Source of the DNA: Halomonas sp. HL-48
GTDB taxonomy: Bacteria > Pseudomonadota > Gammaproteobacteria > Pseudomonadales > Halomonadaceae
Length of the DNA: 64,000 nucleotides
Assembly: GCF_001314875.1 (NCBI RefSeq)
Contig: NZ_LJZS01000014.1
Span: 1-64,000, forward strand
Reading direction: 5' to 3'
In this document: positions 6,147-18,162 of the stretch, piece after piece
Layout: every line of letters begins with the position of its first letter
Position numbering within the stretch: the stretch's first letter is position 1
Notes under the pieces: generated by a model
Database searches by the model: none
Told to the model about the DNA's origin: nothing
Seen by the model: the letters and a program-made list of their open reading frames with translations, nothing else
Position numbers and translations under genes: made by a program

Positions 6147-6600
6147 ACCACGCGAGTTCATTGCGGGGTTTTGACCTTTTCATTGCTCGGCTTGTCTGGC
6201 TCCTGCATTGGTTTGGTGCTTGTAGGGGGTTGCTTGACGCGTTGGATTTCTGAGCGTTTCGGTGGGTGGCTTTCTTGAATCCATGCATGCGTTAGGGGTT
6301 GTGGCCTTATCAATCGCCCGACAAGTCGAGCTCCTACATTGGTTTGGTGCATGTATGTAGTTTCGCAATATATTGAATTTATTAGCATTTCTATTAGCTC
6401 CTTTTTAGAATCCATGCATGCGTTAAGTGTTGTGGCCTTATCAATCGCCCGACAAGTCGAGCTCCTACATTGGTGTGGTGCTTTTAGGGGGTTGCGTGAC
6501 GCGAGGGATTTCTGTGCATTTCGAGGAGGCTTTTACCGAAATTACGCATGTATCAGGTGTTACGACCTTACATAACAGCCCGGGGCTAGTCTTCCGTTGC
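6147..6600. repeat. Tandem repeat of about 131 bp, 3-4 copies, with REP-like core
   Basis: The motif CTCCT followed by GCATTGG or ACATTGG starts at 6200, 6331 and 6462, an exact 131-base period. Copies 2 and 3 share a 73-base block (6278-6350 and 6409-6481) with only a few differences. Copies 1 and 3 share a second block (6200-6279 and 6462-6540). A degenerate fourth copy seems to run to about 6600. Each unit carries a short palindrome-rich core (GCCCGACAAGTCGAGCTC), like intergenic REP elements. No convincing coding sequence lies in 6074-6641; the short open frames across the repeat are periodic by-products. Confidence 0.8.
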
Positions 6601-6641
6601 AAACCCGATTAGCCTGCTAACTCAACCAGTAAGGGATTGAG

Positions 6642-7955
6642 ATGCAAGAGACGACTTCTCGGCAGCGCTTGGCGGGCGTGCTGATTTTGCTTGGCTTGGT
6701 AGTGCAAATAGTGGGGTTTAGCGGCTGGGTGGCGACCACGCAGGCGGTTAGCTATGTGCTGTGGGCGGCGGTTTTTTTGCTGTGGCGGGATATTCCTCGG
6801 CGTTCGCGCATCCAGGCGGGGGTGTTGATTGCGCTGGGCGCGGGCATGCTGTTGGTGGCGCGGTTTGTTTACGGCGCTGTCGTTGATTGGCCTGCCATGC
6901 TTCAGGGCAATGTGTTTGTGGTGGCCATGCTGGTGGGCGTGAGTTTTATTACGCTGATTGGCAAGCAAGGCAGCAAAGGGGGGTCAGGCAGCCGAGTGAC
7001 TGGTGCGGGTGGCGTGCTGCGCACCTGGCTGGGCGTGCATTTTTTGGGCACGATTTTGAATCTTTCTACCGTTTTGATGGTTGGCGATAAGCTGGCGAGG
7101 CGCGGGCCGCTGACGATGCCGCAGCTTTTGGCACTCAACCGTGGGCTTTCCAGCGCCGCGTTGTGGTCGCCGTTTTTTGCCTCAATGGGCTTGGTTATCT
7201 CGCTGGTGCCGGACGTCCAGTACGCCCAGATTGCTCTGGTAGGCTTTCCCCTGGCGATGATGTCGGGGCTATTTACCACGCTGGAGTTGCGTCGACGGTT
7301 TGACCTACGCGAGGTGGATGGTTATTCGCTGGCACCGCGCAGCCTGCTCATGCCGGTGGGCATGGCGACGCTGGTGATGCTGTTTCACTTCTGGCTGACG
7401 CCGTCGCTGACCATTGTCAGCATTATTACCTTCCTGCTCCCGGCCGTTGCCGTGCTGAGTAGCCTGCGCGAGGGGCCACGCTATACCCTGCGGCGCGTCC
7501 GTCAGCATGCCCTCACCCGCTTGCCTGCCATGCGCGGCGAGGTATCGCTGTTCCTGGCGGCGGGGTTATTGACGCTGGGGCTTTCCACCCTGGTGTCGGC
7601 CGCGGCGGGTGACGATTGGACGCTGTTTAGCGATTTTGGCACGCTCCAGGCGATGATCAGCTTCGCCGCCATTTCGCTGAGCGCACTGGTCGGGCTGCAC
7701 CCTATTATCGGCGTGTCGGTATTGGCCTCGATACTCAACCTGGAGGGCGGCGAGCAAACGCTGTTTGCCTTTGTGGCATTGAGCTCGTGGGCGGTGGGCA
7801 CCAGCGTGGGGCCATTGTCGGGCATCAATCTGTCACTCCAGGGCCGCTACGGGGTGAGCGGCTACCGGATGATGACCCATAATCTGCTATACGCCGGCGT
7901 GCTGAGCCTGCTCTCGCTGGGCGCGATCGCAGGCGTCAGTTGGCTCGTCGGCTAA
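6642..7955 (+). CDS. Polytopic inner-membrane protein, possible transporter, substrate unknown
   Basis: The 437-residue protein is almost wholly hydrophobic, with about 11-12 membrane spans broken by short basic loops (RRSR near 53, LRRRFDLRE near 217). The C-terminal half has transporter-like features: SALVGLHPIIGVSVLASIL and SWAVGTSVGPLSGINL, reminiscent of ion-transporter-superfamily (ArsB/DASS-like) re-entrant segments. This is only a resemblance and I cannot name the family. AAGGGA lies six bases before the ATG. It is the first ordinary chromosomal gene right of the integron and stands alone, with its promoter probably inside the end of the tandem repeat. Confidence 0.75.
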   Translation: MQETTSRQRLAGVLILLGLVVQIVGFSGWVATTQAVSYVLWAAVFLLWRDIPRRSRIQAGVLIALGAGMLLVARFVYGAVVDWPAMLQGNVFVVAMLVGVSFITLIGKQGSKGGSGSRVTGAGGVLRTWLGVHFLGTILNLSTVLMVGDKLARRGPLTMPQLLALNRGLSSAALWSPFFASMGLVISLVPDVQYAQIALVGFPLAMMSGLFTTLELRRRFDLREVDGYSLAPRSLLMPVGMATLVMLFHFWLTPSLTIVSIITFLLPAVAVLSSLREGPRYTLRRVRQHALTRLPAMRGEVSLFLAAGLLTLGLSTLVSAAAGDDWTLFSDFGTLQAMISFAAISLSALVGLHPIIGVSVLASILNLEGGEQTLFAFVALSSWAVGTSVGPLSGINLSLQGRYGVSGYRMMTHNLLYAGVLSLLSLGAIAGVSWLVG

Positions 7956-7974
7956 CGTTGAGGTTAGCCAGGCA

Positions 7975-8496
7975 TCAGGTCTCGACGATCTTGCTGGGGA
8001 AGCGGTAGAAGTAGCGGTGGCCACACTGGTGGCAGGGTTCTAGCCGGGCGACGCTTTCAAGCATCACCTGCGCATCGCAGTGCACGCAGGCCATCAGGCC
8101 GGGAGCGGCCATTTCGCCTTCGCAGTAGTCGGCGCGGGCGGCTTCCAGGTCGTCGGCAAAGCGCTCGCGATCAACAATGCTACGGTCGGCAATCGAGAGT
8201 AGCGACTCCACCACACGGCGGGAAAGGTGCTCTAGATCGATGCCCAACCAGTGGGCTACCTGCTTGCCGGTATCGGACATGTAGTGGCGCATGTCTTTCA
8301 GGTCACGCTCCACCCAGGCACGCAGCAGCGCCAGTTCGTCCTTGGTGTACTCTTCCAGCTCCGCTTCAAACTCGACGGCGTCGTCCAGGTCCTTTTGCAG
8401 ATTTTCCCAGGTCAGCTCGTCAGCGCCGTCCTGCATCCGCTCCAGCAAACGCTCGTAGCCTTCGCGTAGGCGATGGTCATTGCGTTGTTCACTCAT
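7975..8496 (-). CDS. ybeL: Zinc-ribbon protein of the YbeL/DUF1451 family
   Basis: A 173-residue, acidic, helical protein ending in a zinc ribbon: CVHC (about 136-139) paired with CHQCGHRYFYRF near residues 154-165. The long helical N-terminal part and the C-terminal ribbon match the YbeL family of uncharacterised cytoplasmic proteins. It is divergent from leuS, as ybeL is in Escherichia coli, which supports the assignment. A biochemical role is not known. Confidence 0.85.
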   Translation of the reverse strand: MSEQRNDHRLREGYERLLERMQDGADELTWENLQKDLDDAVEFEAELEEYTKDELALLRAWVERDLKDMRHYMSDTGKQVAHWLGIDLEHLSRRVVESLLSIADRSIVDRERFADDLEAARADYCEGEMAAPGLMACVHCDAQVMLESVARLEPCHQCGHRYFYRFPSKIVET

Positions 8497-8567
8497 GGTA
8501 CCTCTCCTTTTGTCGACGCGGGGTGTGGCCTATCATCGGCTAGCCGTTCAAGGATACACCTGCATAG

Positions 8568-11730
<3,163 letters not shown>

Positions 11731-11734
<4 letters not shown>

Positions 11735-12798
11735 AAGTCTTTGCCGATCAACTCCCCGCGGCACTGGCCAAATCGCTGCCCAAGGTCGTGATCGTGGCCG
11801 GCGACGAGCCTTTGCAGCACCGCGATGCCTGCGATGCGGTGAGAGCCGCGGCCCGCCAGGCGGGTATCGAGGAGCGCGAGGTGCTCGACGTCGAGCCCAA
11901 CTTTGCCTGGGGGCGGCTGCTGGAAGTGGCCAGCAACCTGTCGCTGTTTGCCACCAACAAGCTGCTCGAACTGCGCCTTGGCAACCACAAGCTCGGTCAG
12001 GAAGGCAGCAAGGCGCTGGCGGAATACGCTCAGCATCTGGGCAACAACGATGACCTGCTGTTGATCAGCATGGGCAAGCTGGACGCCAAGCAACAGAAAA
12101 GCGCCTGGTTCAAAGCGCTGGACAAGCACGGGCTTTTCGTTCCGGTGTGGCCGGTCGATGTCTCCCGGCTGGGTTACTGGCTGCGCGACCGCGCCTCACT
12201 CCATGGCCTGCAGATCGATCTGGACGCCGCCCGCCTGCTCGGCGAACGCACCGAAGGCAACCTGCTGGCCGCCGACCAGGCAATGCAGAAACTGGCGCTG
12301 ATTCATCCCCAAGGCACGCGGCTGGATGCACAAAGCATCGCCCAGGGCGTGGAGGACAGCACACGCTTTGATGTTTTCACCCTGGCCGACGCCTGCCTGA
12401 AAGGCGAACCCAGCCGAGTTTCGCGGATTATTACCGGGCTGCGCGGTGAAGGCGTCGAAGCGCCCATCGTGCTGTGGGCGCTAACCCGCGAGCTGCGCAC
12501 TCTGCTGTCACTTCATCAGCACCTGGACCAAGGGCAAAGTTTCGAGCACGCCTGCAAGGCGCAAAAGCCGATGATCTTCGACAAGCGCCGCCCCGGTTAT
12601 CAGAAGGCCGTGCAACGGCTGCCCATGAAGCGTTTACACAAGCTGTTATTGATGGCCCAGCGTTTGGACCTGGCAGTTAAAGGCGCCTCTCCGGTGCCAT
12701 TGTGGCCGGGGTTACACGACCTGGCGATGACCATGGCCGGCGGGCGCGGCCTGCTTTCGGAATCCGCCTGGACATACCGCGTCGCCACCAGCGTCTAA
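11731..12798 (+). CDS. holA: DNA polymerase III delta subunit
   Basis: Clamp-loader subunit that opens the beta sliding clamp at primed DNA. The 355-residue product starts at a GTG overlapping the lptE stop. Recognisable features are the AAA+-like N-terminal fold (PKVVIVAGDEPLQHRDACDA), the FATNKLLELRLGNHK segment and the C-terminal collar domain (LWALTRELRTLLSL). Like other delta subunits it lacks a functional Walker A. It is the third gene of leuS-lptE-holA. Confidence 0.95.
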
Positions 12799-12881
12799 GG
12801 CGTATCGCTGGGCACGCCCAGGGTTCACTCGAAATAAGCACGAACCGTGAATTATCAGTGCCAAAGCGTACATGCGGCTTA

Positions 12882-12907
12882 AAAAAATGCTGAATTATTC
12901 CTATACT
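12882..12907 (+). promoter_or_regulatory. Possible sigma-70 promoter for the PA2779-like gene
   Basis: TATACT at 12902-12907 is a near-consensus -10 element about 60 bases upstream of the ATG at 12967, with a weak TTAAA-type -35 about 18 bases before it. The holA stop lies 100 bases earlier, so a separate promoter is plausible. Confidence 0.35.
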
Positions 12908-12966
12908 CTTTTCACAAGCCCATTGAGCTTGCCTGCACCCCCTATAAAAGTCTAAGGATCAAGACG

Positions 12967-13365
12967 ATGAAAAAGATACGTGCCTATCTCTCGATGCTGC
13001 TGATTACCGCCCTGGTCATTACCAGCCTTCCGGTAGCTGCCGCACCAGCAGCTTCACCCTCATCGGATCTGGTCAGCACCCAATCCGCATTAGCCAACGA
13101 TAGCGGTCAGGCCGACCGTGAACGCATCCACCAGTTGCTCAACCGCGCCGACATTCAGGAAGCGCTCGTCGAACAGGGCGTTGACCTGGACGAAGTCGAC
13201 GCCCGCGTTGCCGCATTGAGCGACAGCGAAGCGAAACAGATGGCCACACAGTTGGAAGAACTACCGGCCGGTGCCGGCGTGATTGGCGCCCTGTTTGCGG
13301 TGTTCGTGATCCTGCTGGTCACCGACATCCTTGGCCTTACCGACGTCTATCCGTTCACACGCTAA
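12967..13365 (+). CDS. PA2779-family small membrane-anchored protein
   Basis: A 132-residue exported protein with an N-terminal signal segment (MKKIRAYLSMLLITALVITS, probable cleavage after PVAAA), a helical acidic middle with DRERIHQLLNR and a C-terminal hydrophobic helix (about 102-124: GAGVIGALFAVFVILLVTDI). This matches the PA2779 family, which is normally paired with a PA2778-type C39 peptidase, as here (three bases apart). Residues such as ALSDSEAKQMATQLEELPAG recur in the family. Its role is unknown; I infer it is a substrate or partner of the downstream peptidase. Confidence 0.85.
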   Translation: MKKIRAYLSMLLITALVITSLPVAAAPAASPSSDLVSTQSALANDSGQADRERIHQLLNRADIQEALVEQGVDLDEVDARVAALSDSEAKQMATQLEELPAGAGVIGALFAVFVILLVTDILGLTDVYPFTR

Positions 13366-13368
13366 GCC

Positions 13369-14304
13369 ATGTCGATTCGCCATCGTTTCCAAAACGCCCG
13401 CCTCGCGGGCGTTTTGCTGTTACTCAGTCTGTTATCCGCCTGCGCGAGTGCGCCGCACCTGCGTGAGAGCACCGAACAGAGCCTCCCCCGCCAAAGCGAG
13501 CTCAGCGAGGTGCCATTCTACGCCCAGACCGAGTATCAGTGCGGCCCGGCGGCGCTTGCCATGGTGCTTACGCACCAGGGCGTGGAGACCGACGTCGAAA
13601 CGCTGATACCCCAGGTATTCATCCCCGACCGCGAAGGCAGCGTACAGCCGGAAATGCTGGCCACCGTGCGTCGCCACGAACGGCTGGCGTTCCCGATTCG
13701 CGCCACTTTCGAGGCGCTGCTTAAGCATCTGGCGGCGGGCGACCCGGTGCTGGTCATGCAAAACCTGTCGCTTCCGGCGTTTCCCATGTGGCATTACGCG
13801 GTGGCGATTGGCTACGACCTGGACGAGGACACCCTGACGTTGCGTAGCGGCGAAATCGAGCGGCATACGCTGTCCTTCAGCCGCTTTGATGCGACCTGGG
13901 CGCGTACCGATCGCTGGGGGGTCGTAGTGGCCAAGCCGGGCACCTTGCCCGAAGGCATTACCCCACGCCACGCGGTCAATGCCATCAGCGCTTATGAAGA
14001 GTCACACGGCCCCAAGGCGACGCTAAGCAGCTGGCAGGCGATGGTCGAGCGCTTCCCCGATCATGCGTTTGCCCGCTTTGCCCTGGGCAATGCCTACTAC
14101 GCCGATGGACAGCCCGACAAGGCGCGAGATGCATTCAAGGCGGCCACACAGCGTGATACTGACATGGGGGCTGCCTGGTTGAATCTGGGGCTTATTCATC
14201 GTCAGCAGGGTAATACGGACGAAGCCCACAAGGCACTCAGCAAAGCCGCCTCCATTGAAGGCAGTTGGCAAGCGCGGGCTCAGTCGTTGCTGGATGAACG
14301 TTAG
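13369..14304 (+). CDS. PA2778-family C39-like cysteine peptidase with TPR repeats
   Basis: A 311-residue lipoprotein: the signal segment LLLLSLLSACAS gives a lipobox at about residue 25. The papain-like C39 domain follows, with the Cys nucleophile in YQCGPAALAMVL (near residue 58) and the His in MWHYAVAIGYD (near 143). The C-terminal third holds tetratricopeptide-like repeats (FALGNAYYADGQPDKARDAF, then a second copy with AWLNLGLIHRQQGNTDEA). C39 peptidases typically cut after double glycine. It probably acts at the cell envelope with the upstream PA2779-type protein. A bidirectional terminator follows. Confidence 0.88.
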   Translation: MSIRHRFQNARLAGVLLLLSLLSACASAPHLRESTEQSLPRQSELSEVPFYAQTEYQCGPAALAMVLTHQGVETDVETLIPQVFIPDREGSVQPEMLATVRRHERLAFPIRATFEALLKHLAAGDPVLVMQNLSLPAFPMWHYAVAIGYDLDEDTLTLRSGEIERHTLSFSRFDATWARTDRWGVVVAKPGTLPEGITPRHAVNAISAYEESHGPKATLSSWQAMVERFPDHAFARFALGNAYYADGQPDKARDAFKAATQRDTDMGAAWLNLGLIHRQQGNTDEAHKALSKAASIEGSWQARAQSLLDER

Positions 14305-14315
14305 CCCCACACAGC

Positions 14316-14343
14316 AAAACGCCGTGGCAAGCCACGGCGTTTT
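14316..14343. terminator. Bidirectional rho-independent terminator
   Basis: A perfect nine-base-pair GC stem (CGCCGTGGC / GCCACGGCG) with a two-base loop is flanked by AAAA and TTTT, so it can serve both the plus-strand peptidase gene and minus-strand nqrM. Confidence 0.9.
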
Positions 14344-14365
14344 CAGTCATTGATGTAGGTAGCGA

Positions 14366-14620
14366 TTAACGACGGGCGGCGTTATACCCCAGGTCTGCGC
14401 CACGACTCTCGTCGCTACGACGACGCGCACTGCCGCGCTTGCGGTTTTCTTCCTCGCAAACGTCATCCTTGCCGCCGCAGATATCGCAGCCGTCCTTCAT
14501 GCCGATCTGATTCAGACCGCCGCAGGAACCGGCAATGGGCTTACGGCCCATGATGACCCCCACTGCCATAACGATCATGATCAACGCCATGAATCCGAAA
14601 ACCAGTAGCCAGATGGCCAT
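14366..14620 (-). CDS. nqrM: Na+-NQR maturation factor NqrM
   Basis: An 84-residue protein with one N-terminal membrane helix (about 3-25) and four clustered cysteines (CGGLNQ, then CDICGG and VCEEE) that fit NqrM. NqrM is the small protein thought to deliver iron for the NqrD/NqrE metal centre. It lies directly downstream of nqrF, as is usual, but a strong hairpin separates the two genes, so its expression may rely on read-through or its own start. Confidence 0.93.
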   Translation of the reverse strand: MAIWLLVFGFMALIMIVMAVGVIMGRKPIAGSCGGLNQIGMKDGCDICGGKDDVCEEENRKRGSARRRSDESRGADLGYNAARR

Positions 14621-14698
14621 AATTACCTCCTCTCGACGGGGCTACCCCATAGACAGTGACACGTCTAAATAGTGCCTTAATCCCTGACATGAAAAACA

Positions 14699-14725
14699 AC
14701 GGGGCCAGCCAGTGGCCAGCCCCGT
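14699..14725 (-). terminator. Hairpin terminator after nqrF
   Basis: ACGGGGC...GCCCCGT arms with an inner GGCC/GGCC pairing form a strong stem. On the minus strand it is followed by TTGTTTTTC. It lies between nqrF and nqrM. Confidence 0.75.
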
Positions 14726-14744
14726 AACGACACGGTGGTGGAGA

Positions 14745-15977
14745 TTATCCGCCGAAATCATCCAGCATGATGTTTTCCGGCTCCACACCCAGGTCAAGCA
14801 GCAGCTTGATCACCGAAGCGTTCATCATGGGCGGCCCACACATGTAGTACTCGCAATCTTCAGGGGCCGGATGGTCCTTGAGATAGTTTTCGAAGAGTAC
14901 GTTGTGAATGAAGCCAGTCGGCCCTTCCCAGTTGTCTTCAGGTAGTGGGTCGGACAATGCCAGATGCCACTCGAAGTTCGGGAACTCTTCAGCCAACTTA
15001 TCGTATTCCTCATTGTAGAAGGTTTCACGCCATGAGCGAGCACCATACCAGAACGAGATTTTACGATCCGTCTCAAGACGCTTGAGCTGGTCGAAAATAT
15101 GGCTGCGCATCGGCGCCATACCGGCACCACCGCCGACAAAGATCATTTCGGCATTGGTGTCCTTGGCGAAGAACTCGCCGAACGGACCCATGACCGTGAC
15201 CTTATCGCCCGGCTTCAGGCTGAACACGTAGGTCGACATCAAGCCTGGGGGGTGGCTGGTACCGGGAGGCGGCGTCGCGATACGAATGTTGAACTTGAGG
15301 ATACCCTTCTCTTCCGGGTAGTTCGCCATTGAGTATGCGCGAATGATCTCCTCGTTGTTCTTGTGGGAAACGTCGAACAGGCCAAACTTTTCCCAGTCGC
15401 CACGGTATTCTTCCTCGATATCGAAGTCGGAAAACTTGACATCGTAAGGGGGCGCCACTAACTGAACGTAGCCGCCGGCACGGAAAGCGACTTCTTCGCC
15501 TTCGGGCAGTTTCAGATTCAGCTCCTTGATGAAAGTGGCAACGTTGGGGTTATCGATAACCTCGCATTCCCACTTCTTGACGCCGAATACTTCTTCGGGC
15601 ACTTCAACTTTCATGTCCTGCTTGACGGGCACCTGGCAAGACAGGCGCCAGCCTTCTTTCTTCTCACGCATGGTGAAGTGCGATTCTTCGGTGGGCAGGA
15701 TGGAACCGCCACCCTCTGCCACCCGGCACTTACACTGGGCGCAGGAACCACCGCCACCGCACGCTGAAGACAGGAAGATACCATTGGCCGCCAGGGTGTT
15801 CAGCAGCTTGCCGCCAGCCTGGGTCTTCAGGGTATGTTCCGGGTCTTCGTTGACCTCAATGGTCACGTCCCCACTACTCACTAGCTTACTGCGCGCTGCC
15901 AGAATGATCGCCGTTAAGCTAATAACGATGACCGTGAACATGACAACACCGAGCAAGATGACAGTTGTATCAACCAT
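14745..15977 (-). CDS. nqrF: Na+-translocating NADH:quinone reductase subunit F
   Basis: The NADH-oxidising entry subunit of NQR, which couples NADH oxidation to sodium export. Domains in order: an N-terminal membrane helix (about 4-26), a 2Fe-2S ferredoxin domain with [10 protein letters not shown] and a later Cys in SCQVP, an FAD-binding domain with [11 protein letters not shown], and an NADH-binding domain with [12 protein letters not shown] and the C-terminal CGPPMMN. At 410 residues it has the usual length. It is the last gene of nqrABCDEF, 73 bases after nqrE. Confidence 0.98.
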   Translation of the reverse strand: MVDTTVILLGVVMFTVIVISLTAIILAARSKLVSSGDVTIEVNEDPEHTLKTQAGGKLLNTLAANGIFLSSACGGGGSCAQCKCRVAEGGGSILPTEESHFTMREKKEGWRLSCQVPVKQDMKVEVPEEVFGVKKWECEVIDNPNVATFIKELNLKLPEGEEVAFRAGGYVQLVAPPYDVKFSDFDIEEEYRGDWEKFGLFDVSHKNNEEIIRAYSMANYPEEKGILKFNIRIATPPPGTSHPPGLMSTYVFSLKPGDKVTVMGPFGEFFAKDTNAEMIFVGGGAGMAPMRSHIFDQLKRLETDRKISFWYGARSWRETFYNEEYDKLAEEFPNFEWHLALSDPLPEDNWEGPTGFIHNVLFENYLKDHPAPEDCEYYMCGPPMMNASVIKLLLDLGVEPENIMLDDFGG

Positions 15978-16009
15978 GTCGGTTTCCTATTGCTGAGGGT
16001 TTTCTGTGA

Positions 16010-16035
16010 CCCGGCGAGGCCAAGGCTTCGCCGGG
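16010..16035. other. Intercistronic hairpin between nqrE and nqrF
   Basis: CCCGGCGA (16010-16017) pairs with TCGCCGGG (16028-16035). No T-run follows on the minus strand, so it is more likely an mRNA processing or stability element than a terminator. Confidence 0.5.
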
Positions 16036-16050
16036 AAAAACCGGCTCCGA

Positions 16051-16668
16051 TTAAAGCTGAATGCCCGAGAAGGACATAAAGCCCAGCGACATCAGCCCTA
16101 CGGTGATAAAGGTGATACCCAGGCCCTGCAAGCCACCCGGCACATCGCTGTACTTGAGCTTTTCGCGGATGCCTGCGAGGGCCGCAATCGCCAGCGCCCA
16201 ACCGGTGCCGGCACCGAACCCGTAAACAACCGATTCGCCAAAGTTGTAGCTACGCTCGACCATGAACAGTACGCCACCGAGAATGGCGCAGTTCACCGTA
16301 ATCAGCGGCAGGAAAACCCCCAGCGCGTTGTAGAGCGCAGGTACGTATTTATCCAGGAACATTTCCATGATCTGGACAAGCGCTGCGATAACGCCGATGT
16401 AGCTCAGCAGACCCAGGAATGACAGGTCGATATTCTCAGCGCCGCTGATACCGGTCCAGGTAAGCGCACCTTCCTGCAGCAGGTAGGTGAACACCAGATT
16501 ATTGACCGGCACCGTCACGGTGAGTACGACGATAACCGCAATACCCAGGCCAATGGCTGAAGAAACCTTCTTGGAAACGGCCAAAAAGGTACACATACCC
16601 AAGAAGAAGGCCAGCGCCATATTCTCAACGAAGACCGAAGCAACAAAAAGGCTTAGATAGTGTTCCAT
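16051..16668 (-). CDS. nqrE: Na+-NQR subunit E
   Basis: A hydrophobic subunit of 205 residues with six predicted membrane spans, homologous to RnfA. It pairs with NqrD in an inverted-topology fold; conserved cysteines in the membrane (such as the one in MCTFLAV and the one in NCAILGG) hold the membrane iron centre that passes electrons across the bilayer. It is separated from nqrD by a single base. Confidence 0.97.
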   Translation of the reverse strand: MEHYLSLFVASVFVENMALAFFLGMCTFLAVSKKVSSAIGLGIAVIVVLTVTVPVNNLVFTYLLQEGALTWTGISGAENIDLSFLGLLSYIGVIAALVQIMEMFLDKYVPALYNALGVFLPLITVNCAILGGVLFMVERSYNFGESVVYGFGAGTGWALAIAALAGIREKLKYSDVPGGLQGLGITFITVGLMSLGFMSFSGIQL

Positions 16669-16669
16669 G

Positions 16670-17338
16670 TTACACGGCCTCCTTCGGCTGAGTGTTTTCC
16701 TTCATCTTGAACTCGTTCTCTTCAACCTGCTCTGGGTTGACCGAGCGCAGCACCCAGATCATCAGACCGATGATAAAGAACGCCGAAGGTGGCAGCAGCA
16801 GCAAGCCGTTAGGCACGTACCAACCACCATCCTGAACGGTGGGCAGCACTGTGAAGCCAAACACGCTACCCGCACCCAGCAGCTCACGGAAGAAGCCGAC
16901 GACCATGAGGACGAAACCATAGCCAAGGCCGTTACCGATACCGTCGAGGAACGACATGCCCGGCGTGTTGGACATCGCAAAACCTTCCGCACGCCCCATG
17001 ACGATACAGTTGGTAATGATCAGGCCCACGAACACCGACAGCTGCTTGGACATCTCGTACGCGTAGGCTTTGAGAATCTGGTCCACCACGATAACCAGCG
17101 AGGCAATGATGGTCATCTGAACAATAATGCGGATTGAAGACGGAATATGATTCCGAATCAGCGATACAAACAGGTTTGAAAACGCCGTTACAAACACAAC
17201 GGCCAGCGCCATAACGAGCGAAACACTCATGCTGGTGGTGACCGCCAGCGCCGAGCAAATCCCAAGAATCTGCAGGGCGATTGGGTTGTTCTGAAAAATC
17301 GGGTTTACCAGAACGCTTTTCGCAGTTGCATCCGCCAT
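16670..17338 (-). CDS. nqrD: Na+-NQR subunit D
   Basis: A six-span membrane subunit of 222 residues, homologous to RnfE. It contains the conserved ICSALAVT and [13 protein letters not shown] segments, whose cysteines complete the NqrD/E metal site. It sits tightly between nqrC (two-base gap) and nqrE. Confidence 0.97.
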   Translation of the reverse strand: MADATAKSVLVNPIFQNNPIALQILGICSALAVTTSMSVSLVMALAVVFVTAFSNLFVSLIRNHIPSSIRIIVQMTIIASLVIVVDQILKAYAYEMSKQLSVFVGLIITNCIVMGRAEGFAMSNTPGMSFLDGIGNGLGYGFVLMVVGFFRELLGAGSVFGFTVLPTVQDGGWYVPNGLLLLPPSAFFIIGLMIWVLRSVNPEQVEENEFKMKENTQPKEAV

Positions 17339-17340
17339 GA

Positions 17341-18162
17341 TTAAGCTCCCTCCGAATCTTGGAAGTCGGTGTCGGCGTCTTCAGCGTCATCCGTATCGGT
17401 TCCGCTGCGGAACTTGGTTAAATACGTTCCGAACCCTTCTTCACTGAACCAGAATTGCAGCATGTTAGTGACGCCATTACTGGTCAAGGTAGCACCGGAC
17501 AGCGCGTCGACTTCATGCTCATCACTGGCACCGCCTTTGGTCAAGTGAATCTCCGGCATGAGGTCGCCCTCTTCGTCGTAGATTTCCTTGCCTTCCCACT
17601 GCGACTGCCAACGCGGGTTGTTGACCTCGGCACCCAGGCCTGGCGTTTCGCTGTGCTCGTAGTAGGTGATACTGACAATCGTATTACCATCACCTTCCAC
17701 GGCCAAAAACCCGCTCATCAGGCCCCAAAGCCCTTGGCCGCGCATGGGCAGTACGATCTGCTCGGGGTCATCAGGGTCGCCAACCAGATACACGGTGGCG
17801 TAGTCTTCCACCCGTGATAGGCCTGCGATGTCCTGGTCGCCCGACAGCGTTCGACCGGTAGCCGGGTCACGCGAGGCTTCGATCTGATCGAAGGAATCCG
17901 CGTCAAACTCGTCGGTATACTCACCGCTTTCCAAATTCACCACACGTGCAGTGATTTCTTCGCTGAATGTCTCTTCAACGTTCATGCCCGGCTCATAAAG
18001 CTTGGCAACGTTTAAGATGTTGGTCTTACGGTCAAGTTCCTGATTGAGCTGCTGAGCGGGGCGCAATGCCACCGCCGCCGTCGAGACAATGACGGAGCAC
18101 ACGATACACAGTGCAAACGCCACGATCAGGACCTTCTTGATGGAGTTGTTACCTTGTGCCAT
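17341..18162 (-). CDS. nqrC: Na+-NQR subunit C (covalent FMN)
   Basis: A 273-residue subunit with an N-terminal membrane anchor (about 11-31) and a periplasmic FMN-binding domain. The flavin-attachment motif SGATLTSNG is present near residue 223; the Thr there receives FMN through a phosphoester bond made by ApbE, which is not encoded in the window. An acidic C-terminal tail rich in D and E (about 250-273) is somewhat unusual and fits a halophile. It overlaps nqrB by one base. Confidence 0.97.
   Translation of the reverse strand: MAQGNNSIKKVLIVAFALCIVCSVIVSTAAVALRPAQQLNQELDRKTNILNVAKLYEPGMNVEETFSEEITARVVNLESGEYTDEFDADSFDQIEASRDPATGRTLSGDQDIAGLSRVEDYATVYLVGDPDDPEQIVLPMRGQGLWGLMSGFLAVEGDGNTIVSITYYEHSETPGLGAEVNNPRWQSQWEGKEIYDEEGDLMPEIHLTKGGASDEHEVDALSGATLTSNGVTNMLQFWFSEEGFGTYLTKFRSGTDTDDAEDADTDFQDSEGA

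Noticed and set aside
6147-6600. CRISPR array
   Set aside because: The repeat period is 131 bases with similar sequence throughout the unit, without short repeats and unique spacers, and no cas genes are near.
6158-6612. Short open frames across the 131-bp repeat
   Set aside because: They repeat with the period of the array and have no ribosome sites; best explained as by-products of the repeat.
6074-6641. Remaining IntI C-terminal sequence
   Set aside because: No HxLRHSFAT-type or GHSDV-type integrase box was seen in any frame; the space is filled by the tandem repeat.
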